Positions 1-8,122 of a stretch of 64,000 bases of DNA are shown here, piece after piece. Within the stretch, counting starts at the first letter, position 1. Each line of letters begins with the position of its first letter. A model generated the notes under the pieces. That model was not told the origin of the DNA. It saw only the letters and a program-made list of their open reading frames with translations, and did no database searches. Both the position numbers and the translations under genes were made by a program. Origin of the DNA: Candidatus Neomarinimicrobiota bacterium (GTDB lineage Bacteria; Fidelibacterota; JAANXI01); NCBI GenBank assembly GCA_021734025.1, contig JAIPJS010000006.1:62001-126000 (forward strand), read 5' to 3'.

Positions 1-125
1 GAATTGATCTTTAGGGATTTTTGACGATTTGAAAACATAATAACCCGCACCAAGGCTGAAATATACCATTTTTCTGGTATGCTGTTCTAGTCATGAGCCT
101 TAAATTTAGTGCTGTCCTTATAAGT

Positions 126-1259
126 TTAGCCTGATATGGTTATTTGGAACAGCTCCTCATACTGTTTTGCGATCTTCTCCCAAGTGTATCTCTCCTGAAT
201 CCGTTTAGGAGCACTTCTCTTCAATTTGTCTACTAAGTTTTCGTTTTGCTCCAGAGATTCTATTTGTTCTCGCAGTGATTGTACATTTTTTTCAAAGAAC
301 CTTCCATATTGACCATTAAGCAAAACTTCTCTGCTAAATCTAGTATCCAAAGCCAACACCGCACATCGTTTTGAAAGAGCCGTTAATAACGACGGATTTG
401 TCCCACCATATTCATGACCATGTAAATAGACATAAGACTTTAAAAAAAGATCATTTAAAAAATTTTGATCTCGAATATAACCGGTAAAGATTATTTTGTC
501 AGACATATAAGATTTCACTCTGGAAGCCCACTGATCGTGATACGGCGTATCACCGACGATGACTAACTTTTTGGTGGAGTTACTTTTGTGAAATCCTTCG
601 ATTAAAAGTTCCGCATTATTATCTGGTACCAATCGTCCAACAATTAGGTAATAACCCCGTGCCTTCAAACCGTGAATCTTACAAAAATTTATGAATGCAT
701 CAGTAGTCGTTTGGCTTTCCTCTCGTACCAAATTCGCTCCATACGCGATCACTACAGAATCAGCGTTAAATTTCTTCTCATAAACTTTTTTCATCTCTTT
801 GCTGTCTGAAATGAGCACATCCATGTACTTGGTGGCTTTTTGAGAAGCCCAAAGAAAATACTTCCCTCCAATCCCCTCCCATTTGGGTCTTTCCCATTCT
901 AAACCATCTGTAATTATAGCCGTTTTAGTTCCAAATATTTTGGTCAACAACCCCAATGGGCCATTTGCCGTATTGACATATAAAATCATATTATAACGCA
1001 TGAATAGAGCGTGCATAGTACTTAAAATGCTATTGGATAACTGGCTTAGAGACTTCTTCTGAATTGCAGGCAGGTAATGCAAGGTAACATTGTTCACTTT
1101 TTTGGGTTTATTCTCAAATAGCTGGCGATGACAATAAACGTGAAAATCAAACTTGTGGTTTAATCGACCTAGCAATTCTCTTATAAACGTTTCGTAGCCA
1201 CTATATACATAAGGATAGCCTCGGGTTCCAATTATTGCAATTCTTTTCGTATTTAACAT
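126..1259 (-). CDS. DUF1972-type family 4 glycosyltransferase
   Basis: Predicted cytoplasmic glycosyltransferase that adds a sugar (rhamnosyltransferase-like) to the lipid-linked polysaccharide repeat unit. The N-terminus carries the DUF1972 signature GTRGYPYVYSGYETF at about residues 11-25, and a GT4 C-terminal Rossmann domain follows (IVGRLVPDNN, then HGHEYGGTNPSLL). I start it at the ATG at 1259, one base after the TGA of the upstream glycosyltransferase gene, giving 377 residues; ATGs at 1277 and 1313 would add 6 or 18 residues and overlap that gene. Odd point: in family members I know, the motif ends SLLEA with a Glu that binds the donor nucleotide, but here it reads SLLTA. It is the last gene of the exopolysaccharide run. 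A small hairpin (63-80) lies downstream without a clear U-run. Family is secure; sugar specificity is unknown. Confidence 0.85.
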   Translation of the reverse strand: MLNTKRIAIIGTRGYPYVYSGYETFIRELLGRLNHKFDFHVYCHRQLFENKPKKVNNVTLHYLPAIQKKSLSQLSNSILSTMHALFMRYNMILYVNTANGPLGLLTKIFGTKTAIITDGLEWERPKWEGIGGKYFLWASQKATKYMDVLISDSKEMKKVYEKKFNADSVVIAYGANLVREESQTTTDAFINFCKIHGLKARGYYLIVGRLVPDNNAELLIEGFHKSNSTKKLVIVGDTPYHDQWASRVKSYMSDKIIFTGYIRDQNFLNDLFLKSYVYLHGHEYGGTNPSLLTALSKRCAVLALDTRFSREVLLNGQYGRFFEKNVQSLREQIESLEQNENLVDKLKRSAPKRIQERYTWEKIAKQYEELFQITISG

Positions 1260-1260
1260 A

Positions 1261-2418
1261 TCAGCTGGGTACGACATTAGATACAACTGCGGAAATGTTC
1301 TTCTTAAACGCATCTAATGTAAAAAATGTCTCAAGACGTCTGCGCCCTCTATTCCCAAATTCTACCCTCTTTTTTTTATCTGATATTAATTTTTCAATGT
1401 ACACAGAACCGGCTTTCGCATTATCCCATGGAATATGATATCCTGTCTTTCCATGTTCAACCATTTCCAAAGCTCCCCCATGTGCAGTTGCTACAACCGG
1501 TACCTGCATTGCCATTGCTTCCAACACCACTGTCGGCAAAGGGTCTGGAAGGGTTGAAGGCAATACAAAAACATCAAACCCTTTTAGTAAGTTAGGTATA
1601 TCCCTTCTATAACCAAGGTCGTAAACAACGTTTTCCAAACCAAAACCCTGTATTAATTTAGACAAATTCTCATATAAATATTCGTACCCAGAAAACGTAT
1701 CACCTACCATAATAAATCGGACATTTTCGAAATCTTGATGAATTTTATTTGCCATTTTAAGGAAATAGTCTTGTCCTTTCCAGTGGTGAACCCTTCCTAT
1801 CATTCCAACAATAGTACACCGGTCATCACATCCTATTTCTTCTCTTAGTGAGGATCGAGATACATCAAAATCTTCCAATGGTATCCCATTATGAATAATT
1901 TTAATAATATCCTTTTCAGATTTCCTCTTATAAATGGTATCCCAGTATTTCTTCACCGGTGTTGAAACTGCTATTGCCGAATCAGATAGGTGTTGTATCA
2001 GAACAGATAGAAATAGTGCAAATATTTTGGGAGAGTCAATAATCTCATGAATATGCCAAATATGCTTTTTTTGAAAAAATTTTGCCGCAAATGCACCGCA
2101 TAAAACGGCTAACGTATTCGAGTAAATTACATCAATCTTATCTTCTCTAATGATCTTTCCCAATTTAAGTATTGACCATACTAGGGCATAAATCCTATTG
2201 GATAGCCCAAAAAAATTAAGATATTTCCTTCGTATAATTCCCAATTCCATCGTTTGGATTTTACATTTTCTTTTACGTAATTCACTAACTAACGGCCCTT
2301 CGTTGGGGACACATACTTGACACACATGTCCTTTCGATTGCAAAGCATCGATAACATATAACATTATTTTCCCGGAGCCATACAAATCTGACGCGGAATG
2401 AATAAATAGAATGTTCAC
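1261..2418 (-). CDS. Family 4 glycosyltransferase
   Basis: A 385-residue GT-B fold enzyme for polysaccharide repeat-unit assembly at the inner face of the cytoplasmic membrane. The N-terminal acceptor domain begins MNILFIHSASDLYGSGK, the glycine-rich loop typical of GT4. The C-terminal donor domain has GMIGRVHHWKGQD at about residue 210, with the Lys that contacts the diphosphate, and the EX7E-type element PDPLPTVVLEAMA near residue 310. The first acidic residue of that element is Asp rather than Glu, a tolerated variation. It is followed after one base by the next glycosyltransferase and preceded by an acyltransferase gene 7 bases away, so all three are probably co-transcribed. Donor and acceptor cannot be read from sequence. 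Confidence 0.88.
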   Translation of the reverse strand: MNILFIHSASDLYGSGKIMLYVIDALQSKGHVCQVCVPNEGPLVSELRKRKCKIQTMELGIIRRKYLNFFGLSNRIYALVWSILKLGKIIREDKIDVIYSNTLAVLCGAFAAKFFQKKHIWHIHEIIDSPKIFALFLSVLIQHLSDSAIAVSTPVKKYWDTIYKRKSEKDIIKIIHNGIPLEDFDVSRSSLREEIGCDDRCTIVGMIGRVHHWKGQDYFLKMANKIHQDFENVRFIMVGDTFSGYEYLYENLSKLIQGFGLENVVYDLGYRRDIPNLLKGFDVFVLPSTLPDPLPTVVLEAMAMQVPVVATAHGGALEMVEHGKTGYHIPWDNAKAGSVYIEKLISDKKKRVEFGNRGRRRLETFFTLDAFKKNISAVVSNVVPS

Positions 2419-2425
2419 AATTAAT

Positions 2426-3127
2426 TTAATTTCTATTTTTTAATATACGAGCAGGATTGCCAGCAACAACAGAATAGGGGGCAATATCTTTAGTTACGAT
2501 GCTTCCTGCAGCTACAACAACACCTTTGCCGATAGTAACGCCCGGCAATATGACGCTATTAGAACCTATCCAGCAATCATCCTCAATTTTGACGAACTGC
2601 CTTTCTATGCCTTGCTCTTTGATTGTAATATCAGTTCGCTGAAAATTATGGTTCTCTGAATAAACACTAATCCTGGGACCAAACATTACATTGCAACCTA
2701 TCTCTATGTATCCCGAGCATCCGATATAGCTGTATGGCCCAATATTAGAATTATCACCTACCTTCAGCCCTTCACCCGGCTCTCCACCGTAAAAATTACT
2801 CGGTCGAATAAGCGCATACGCTCCAACGGTAACATTTGTACCAAATTTTATACCTTTTTTAGCTAATCCATTAATTTCACAACCTTCCTCTAATATTAGG
2901 TTTTTACCTGCTTCTATATGATGAGTATTCATCAACCTGACACCTTTTTTAACAAATATAAATCCCTCTTGCTTCTTAAAGTTTATTCCTACACACTTTC
3001 CTCGAACAAGACTCATCGCCATTGAAAGAAGCATAGTAACCACTGGGAGTAATGTCCACTGTTCATGAAGTGTAAACGATTTATCTTTTTTAATACGACG
3101 AAATAACTTTTCAAATAAAGATTTCAT
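2426..3127 (-). CDS. Hexapeptide-repeat (left-handed beta-helix) acyltransferase
   Basis: O-acetyltransferase-like protein of 233 residues, probably decorating a polysaccharide sugar using acetyl-CoA. The C-terminal two thirds are imperfect hexapeptide turns (IEIGCNVMFGPRISVYSENHNF, then WIGSNSVILPGVTIGKG, then VVAGNPARIL), as in the LbH_WxcM-like / maltose-acetyltransferase families; His in SENHNF is the likely catalytic base. The N-terminal 60 residues are basic with one hydrophobic stretch and may tether it to the membrane. I take the ATG at 3127 as start because it forms a TAATG stop-start overlap with the upstream GT2 gene; an in-frame start at 3142 would add five residues. Translational coupling with its neighbour is likely. 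Confidence 0.85.
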   Translation of the reverse strand: MKSLFEKLFRRIKKDKSFTLHEQWTLLPVVTMLLSMAMSLVRGKCVGINFKKQEGFIFVKKGVRLMNTHHIEAGKNLILEEGCEINGLAKKGIKFGTNVTVGAYALIRPSNFYGGEPGEGLKVGDNSNIGPYSYIGCSGYIEIGCNVMFGPRISVYSENHNFQRTDITIKEQGIERQFVKIEDDCWIGSNSVILPGVTIGKGVVVAAGSIVTKDIAPYSVVAGNPARILKNRN

Positions 3128-3903
3128 TATGCGCTTATCCACTCAAAAAACCTGCGTTTAAATCGGTAGTAGTGTTGTCCCCACATAACAAATAATATAT
3201 AATCCAAATCGGCTCGCCATCCAGCTCCATATCGTTTGCGTACCTTCGATGATTCCCTTACCATAGACACAATTTGGTCCATTGATTTAGAATTAGTATG
3301 AAGCCTATAATTTGAGAGAATTTTATCGATATAACAAAAATTCGCCTCTTTACTGATCCGCAGCCAATATTCATAGTCCATACTATAGTTGAGTTCTTCG
3401 GAAAATAACCCGAATCGTTGAAATATATTTGTTCGCAAAAATACTGAGGGCTGATATAAATAATTACCCATTAATAACTTTTTCCGATTAAACTCACCTG
3501 GTCGCTTTACCCGTGTGACTATATTATTTTCATTTATGAAGTTGCATCCGCCATATATTAAATCGCAATTCGGATTTTCCTGAAACACAGTCGCCACTGA
3601 CTGAAGAACTCCTTCATTATAGGTGTCATCAGAGCATAAATACGCCCATATTTCACCGGTTGCCTTTTTCAATCCTTTATTAATTGCGTTGGATTGCCCT
3701 GTATCCGGCTCGCTTATCCAATACGTAATATGTTTTTCATACTGCTCTATTATTTCAACAGTCGAATCGCTAGAGCCGCCATCAATAACAATGTATTCAG
3801 TATTTGAATAATCCTGATTTATTACACTTTGAATAGTTTTCTCGATAAATTCACCCTGATTAAACGAAGGTGTAATTATTGATATTTTGGGGAGTTCCTT
3901 CAA
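3127..3903 (-). CDS. Family 2 glycosyltransferase
   Basis: Inverting GT-A enzyme of 258 residues. It opens with ISIITPSFNQGEFIEKTI, followed by VIDGGSSDSTVEII (nucleotide-binding Asp) and YLCSDDTYNEG near residue 95, the DXD-like metal site. The region LNYSMDYEYWLRIS (about residue 185) contains the conserved ED-type catalytic acidic pair in its usual place (DYEYW). There is no membrane segment, so it probably acts on the cytoplasmic face on undecaprenyl-linked or nucleotide-activated acceptors. Its stop overlaps the start of the acyltransferase gene by one base. About 110 bases of AT-rich non-coding sequence separate it from the upstream CDP-alcohol phosphotransferase gene, so an internal promoter is possible. 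Sugar specificity is not predictable. Confidence 0.88.
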   Translation of the reverse strand: MKELPKISIITPSFNQGEFIEKTIQSVINQDYSNTEYIVIDGGSSDSTVEIIEQYEKHITYWISEPDTGQSNAINKGLKKATGEIWAYLCSDDTYNEGVLQSVATVFQENPNCDLIYGGCNFINENNIVTRVKRPGEFNRKKLLMGNYLYQPSVFLRTNIFQRFGLFSEELNYSMDYEYWLRISKEANFCYIDKILSNYRLHTNSKSMDQIVSMVRESSKVRKRYGAGWRADLDYILFVMWGQHYYRFKRRFFEWISA

Positions 3904-4016
3904 AGCATTTATACCATTTTTTTATTATTAATTTGCTGTCTTATAAACATTGAAAACACAAAACTAGAAAAATTAATACCCAAGTCTGAAAATATTTCTT
4001 AGGCCCATTTGTCAAA

Positions 4017-4796
4017 TTATAATTCTTTTAGCATTCGAAAATACTTATACGAAACACGAGGCATATTAAGCAATGCGATTCCAGCCATAATCAATAAATA
4101 GTAAGCTCGAAATGATATTCCTGGTTGGAATATCCAATCCAAAATTATCAATAAAGTAAGAGTAATAATTTGTCCTTGAGAAGAAAATGCTTCTCTTATT
4201 AGGAACCTCACCCTTTGTTTAATGGAAGCCTTTGAGTTGTCGTACTTGTTATCCCTCCAAAGTTCATCAATAATTTTTCCATTGGGATCTCGATTTCCTT
4301 GAAGTAAGAAGTCGAGTATAACTCTATTTGCGGCAGATTGGGCGTATGATGATAACCACATTCCCACAATCAATCCGGCCCAAAGATATATCTCTGCTCC
4401 ATATTTATGATAGCAAAATAATCCAACAGAGAAAAAAAGGAGTGGAGTAAGGAAGTAGTGTACCAGAGCATCAAAATACGGTCCGGCCTCATTAGGTTGC
4501 CTTTTTCCTTTTTTAATATTGTACCGGGCAATTTCTCCATCAGCCATATCCAATATATAATAGGAGTTTAGTAGAACACAGCTAATCAATAGTATTTGCA
4601 TATCGTTATAAACCTGTAAAAATGCTCCTGTTATTGCAACAATTGAGCTTAGAAAAGTCACTGTATTTGCTGGGATACGCAGTTTAAGAAAGATATACGT
4701 GACATATACTGAGATATGTCGAAAAAAAATTCTGTTGGTTAAAAAAGGGTCGCGACTACCTTTACTCGTAATATTTTTAACATCTTGTATTTTCAT
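4017..4796 (-). CDS. CDP-alcohol phosphatidyltransferase family protein (EPS locus)
   Basis: Polytopic membrane protein of 259 residues with about six hydrophobic segments. The family motif DxxDGxxAR is present as DMADGEIAR (Asp83, Asp86, Gly87, Ala90, Arg91), followed by GPYFDALVH (Gly105, Asp109). Two deviations stand out: the spacer between AR and the Gly is 13 residues instead of the usual 8, and the fourth Asp, normally the catalytic base, is His113. Known members transfer a phospho-alcohol or phosphatidyl group from a CDP-activated donor. Next to a TagD-like cytidylyltransferase the obvious donor would be CDP-glycerol or a similar soluble CDP-alcohol, which is inference. The His could alter chemistry or abolish it. 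About 70 bases separate it from the cytidylyltransferase gene. Confidence 0.82.
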   Translation of the reverse strand: MKIQDVKNITSKGSRDPFLTNRIFFRHISVYVTYIFLKLRIPANTVTFLSSIVAITGAFLQVYNDMQILLISCVLLNSYYILDMADGEIARYNIKKGKRQPNEAGPYFDALVHYFLTPLLFFSVGLFCYHKYGAEIYLWAGLIVGMWLSSYAQSAANRVILDFLLQGNRDPNGKIIDELWRDNKYDNSKASIKQRVRFLIREAFSSQGQIITLTLLIILDWIFQPGISFRAYYLLIMAGIALLNMPRVSYKYFRMLKEL

Positions 4797-4868
4797 AGAT
4801 TAGTACTCTAATATTTTTTTGCAATAAATTCGTTTAACTATTAACCTCTTTGCTAAAACATCTTACTA

Positions 4869-5270
4869 TTAACGGTAATTGTTTTGCTCAATGTTTTTCA
4901 CAATATCTGTAGTAGAAATTTTAGAGGTGCGGGGTAAATAGACAGTTTCACATACATCGTTCAATTCGTCGAACTTACCCTCCCAATCATCTCCCATAAC
5001 AAGAATATCAACATTCTTTGATAGGATATCGTCACGCTTTTGTTCCCAACGATTCTCCGGAATAACTTCATCTACGTAACGGATAGCCTCCACTATCTTT
5101 ATTCGATGCTCAAATTTATAGATACATCGTTTTTCTTTAATTTTGTTAAATTTATCTGTTGAGACCGCTACTATTAGATAATCTCCCAATTCTCTCGCCC
5201 GCCGAAGCAGCTCTAAATGGCCAAAATGAAATAGATCAAAAGTACCGTAAGTTATAACTTTTCTACTCAT
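4869..5270 (-). CDS. tagD: Glycerol-3-phosphate cytidylyltransferase-like protein
   Basis: Soluble nucleotidyltransferase of 133 residues, the usual length for TagD, predicted to make CDP-glycerol from CTP and glycerol 3-phosphate. The HxGH signature is HFGH (His15, His18) within GTFDLFHFGH. The GDDWEGKFD segment (about residues 93-101) is typical of glycerol-3-phosphate enzymes and the C-terminal nucleotide motif is RTSKISTT (114-121), where Lys replaces the usual Gly. It sits between the CDP-alcohol phosphotransferase gene and the flippase gene, and a CDP-glycerol glycerophosphotransferase-like gene lies two genes upstream, so an activated-glycerol module is embedded in this locus. An alternative is a related cytidylyltransferase acting on another phospho-alcohol. 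Confidence 0.87.
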   Translation of the reverse strand: MSRKVITYGTFDLFHFGHLELLRRARELGDYLIVAVSTDKFNKIKEKRCIYKFEHRIKIVEAIRYVDEVIPENRWEQKRDDILSKNVDILVMGDDWEGKFDELNDVCETVYLPRTSKISTTDIVKNIEQNNYR

Positions 5271-5310
5271 AAATAACTAATCCTTCGAAATTAAAATTAT
5301 ATCAAAATTG

Positions 5311-6744
5311 TTAACCTATCTTGGCTATGATTAACGAAACATCCTTTCGCATTGAGGGTATTATAAACAATAATCCAACAAACACCACTACAGATAGTAT
5401 TTTAAAAACTATTTCATGAATTGCCCACATGGCTGGCAGATAATTCAAATTAACGACCATGAGTACAATAAAAGTCAAAAAACAGGATACAACTTCTGTA
5501 TTAAATACTGATACTTGGATCATTTTTTGTCCAAAATAATATGCCATAAGAAAGATCAACACATATGTACCAAGCGTAATCAAACTCACGATCATTACAT
5601 TAAGAACATTTAACAATAATATATACATTACAATATTAAATATTGAACTGACAAGTGCGATAGTATAGTAATTTTTTCTACCCTTTTGGAGATAAATCCC
5701 GGTTGAGAAAAGGTAATAAAAACCCTGAAAAACAAATACCAATGAAAAAATCGGCACATAAATTGCTGAGTTGACATATTCGATATCATTTGCGAGGTCT
5801 AAAATATTACTAGCAAAAAGACTGATCGTTAAAGTCAATAAGAGACCGACGTAAGTGACATAGATATAAACCTTTCGGAAAATTTCCGGAAAATCGTTTC
5901 GGCTGAAATTTTCGTTGACAAACGGAAGCCATGCTAAGCCAAAAGGTGCAATGAGTAATCCTCCAACGAACACCGAAAGCCGATTAGCCATTCCCAACAT
6001 AGCAATATCGCTGAAACTGTTATTTATTTTTAAAAAAAACCGATTTGAACTGTTGATAAATTGAAAGGCCATTGAGGTTGATAATACAGAAACACCAAAT
6101 CCTAAAATCCGTCGAGCCAAATTTAAATTTAGATTTAAGGTTATCCACTCCCTTATGAAAAGAATACCGATTAAAGTCGAGAGCATGATGGCAATCAGGC
6201 CACCATATAAAAAGGCCATATAAGTTAAATCCAAAAATTTGATAAATAAAAATGTGAGCAATAAATAGAAAACCACATTACTCACTGTAACAATTAAAAA
6301 CTTCTTCGGTTTTCTCTTTAAACGTAAAACTCCTAGTGCTACAGATCGCAACGCAAAAGATACAGATATTGAGACTGTAACGACAACAGCATCAAAATAG
6401 ACTATATTATTTTCATTTAAAAAGACGTAGAGACCTATTAATATTAGCAATCCTATTACAATATCAATAATTAATATGTACCAAATCGAAACTGAAACTA
6501 CTTCAGTAAACTTCGCCTCAATATCTTTATAGGCATATCGTTGAATCGCGGTTATTATACCCCAACCTAATCCAATAGATAATAAGTTTTTTGCAGTTAA
6601 GAAAAAATCCAATACACCAAAGTCGTGAGGCTTGATGTAGATAAAAATTATTGGTAGAAAAAGGACCTGCATCATCCGATTTAAGAGTTCGGCCAAACCG
6701 TAGATGGAGATATCGGCCGTGAGGGATTTTAATTTATCATACAT
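5311..6744 (-). CDS. Wzx-like polysaccharide flippase (MOP superfamily)
   Basis: Integral membrane protein of 477 residues with about 12-14 hydrophobic helices across its whole length. Low-complexity hydrophobic helices and positively charged cytoplasmic loops (LRLKRKPKKF, IREWITL) match the polysaccharide biosynthesis/Wzx family of the MOP exporters. It should translocate the undecaprenyl-diphosphate-linked repeat unit across the inner membrane. Its ATG overlaps the end of the glycerophosphotransferase gene by 8 bases (ATGTATGA), indicating translational coupling. The presence of a Wzy/ligase-like protein, a Wzz-like protein and an SLBB exporter in the same locus supports a Wzx/Wzy-dependent pathway. 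Confidence 0.87.
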   Translation of the reverse strand: MYDKLKSLTADISIYGLAELLNRMMQVLFLPIIFIYIKPHDFGVLDFFLTAKNLLSIGLGWGIITAIQRYAYKDIEAKFTEVVSVSIWYILIIDIVIGLLILIGLYVFLNENNIVYFDAVVVTVSISVSFALRSVALGVLRLKRKPKKFLIVTVSNVVFYLLLTFLFIKFLDLTYMAFLYGGLIAIMLSTLIGILFIREWITLNLNLNLARRILGFGVSVLSTSMAFQFINSSNRFFLKINNSFSDIAMLGMANRLSVFVGGLLIAPFGLAWLPFVNENFSRNDFPEIFRKVYIYVTYVGLLLTLTISLFASNILDLANDIEYVNSAIYVPIFSLVFVFQGFYYLFSTGIYLQKGRKNYYTIALVSSIFNIVMYILLLNVLNVMIVSLITLGTYVLIFLMAYYFGQKMIQVSVFNTEVVSCFLTFIVLMVVNLNYLPAMWAIHEIVFKILSVVVFVGLLFIIPSMRKDVSLIIAKIG

Positions 6745-7966
6745 CGCTTAAATCACCTCGATCGGACAGGATATTATTGATAGATTCGACTATACGTAAA
6801 CTGCTTTTACCATCCCGAAATTTGTGATACTTCTGCACAAACTTTTGTCTTTTTTGACGAAAAGGATCTCCCGTCTCTATTACCCCAACTAATATACGTT
6901 TTAACTCTTTCTGATTACGAATTATAGGGCCTGGAGCATAATGCGGGTCTTCTATATCAAAATACAGGTGATTATCCTCTATTGCATAATTATCATAGAA
7001 ATATAATAGAATAGGGCGATCGAGGAGTAAAAAATCGAATAGACAGCTTGAATAATCAGTGATAAGAACGTCAGATATTTTCAACAGGTATTGGGTATCA
7101 ATGTCCCAGTGACTGATGTTCATCACGCTCTTTTCATCAGGTATTCTATCCTTATGGATGGCATAATTATAATGTGCCTTATACAACAGTATTGTATTGG
7201 CATTACTAAGGAAATCTTGCATTTCTTGGTCATCGATAAATGGTATTGGGTTTATTTTGCCTTTACCAAATTTGCGATGGGTTGGTAAATACGATACAAT
7301 CCTTTTATCACTCAATTTCCATTTTTTATGATTGTCAATACCTTTAAATTTTTCTTTAACATGCGTGTCATAAAAAAAAATATCATTTCTTGGTAAACCA
7401 GTGACATACACATTTTCTGTCTTAAAAGCAGTGCTCAATGATTCATTAAAAAATTCGGCGGTGCTCGGAATTAATCTTGAGTCTTCCCATTTAGAAGTCG
7501 CTGCAAAAACATTCCATATTTTATCATAAAAGGGATTTCGTTTTAAATTATGGCCTTCAAAGTCATATATGATTTTTTTGATAGGCATACCATGAAATAA
7601 ATTTACTAGAATTTTATCCTTTGATGGTTGAAAAAAATGTATATCTGACCGGTTAGTACAAAGAATTCCTACACCTGCTTTTAATATGGAAAAAATGCCT
7701 TTTGCGGAGTAATTGTGGTAGCACTCGTAACCTTCCGTTCTCAGTTGGGAAATGACACGCTTATTAGTCGTAATCCAAATCGGATGAATTTTTCGATTAT
7801 GATGTGCAACATGTAAAAAAAGAAATTTTGAGTTGTCGATAAAATCCTCTCCCTTTCCAGCACCAAATACCCAATAGTCTTTATTTGGACGTACAACAAG
7901 GGCAATAATTTTTACAGCAAGGCCGAGAAGTATTATACTTGATTTTTTAAGTTTATTAAAACTCAT
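6737..7966 (-). CDS. CDP-glycerol glycerophosphotransferase-like (TagB/TagF family)
   Basis: Predicted GT-B enzyme of 409 residues that transfers glycerol phosphate from CDP-glycerol to a glycan or polyol-phosphate chain. Family hallmarks are FHGMPIKK at about residues 125-132 (HGTPLK in teichoic acid enzymes, His as base) and VLITDYSSCLFDFLLL in the donor domain near residue 310. I use the ATG at 7966 because AGGA lies 8 bases upstream; the longer frame opens with a TTG at 8062. The N-terminus has one hydrophobic segment (SIILLGLAVKIIALVV), suiting membrane association. This family is best known from Gram-positive wall teichoic acid synthesis, so a diderm locus with TagD, TagF-like and CDP-alcohol enzymes is notable. 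The exact acceptor is unknown. Confidence 0.86.
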   Translation of the reverse strand: MSFNKLKKSSIILLGLAVKIIALVVRPNKDYWVFGAGKGEDFIDNSKFLFLHVAHHNRKIHPIWITTNKRVISQLRTEGYECYHNYSAKGIFSILKAGVGILCTNRSDIHFFQPSKDKILVNLFHGMPIKKIIYDFEGHNLKRNPFYDKIWNVFAATSKWEDSRLIPSTAEFFNESLSTAFKTENVYVTGLPRNDIFFYDTHVKEKFKGIDNHKKWKLSDKRIVSYLPTHRKFGKGKINPIPFIDDQEMQDFLSNANTILLYKAHYNYAIHKDRIPDEKSVMNISHWDIDTQYLLKISDVLITDYSSCLFDFLLLDRPILLYFYDNYAIEDNHLYFDIEDPHYAPGPIIRNQKELKRILVGVIETGDPFRQKRQKFVQKYHKFRDGKSSLRIVESINNILSDRGDLSDV

Positions 7967-8122
7967 ACATCGAATCCTAGTAATTAAATTATTTCTTAAT
8001 CGATACGATCTATTTGAATCTATATTAGAATGTTCAATTAATATTGGGGTACCATGCTTCAATTACGTTCATTTCAGAGAGACTACAAACCGACTGACTA
8101 CTTTAAGAACTATCTAAATTGG

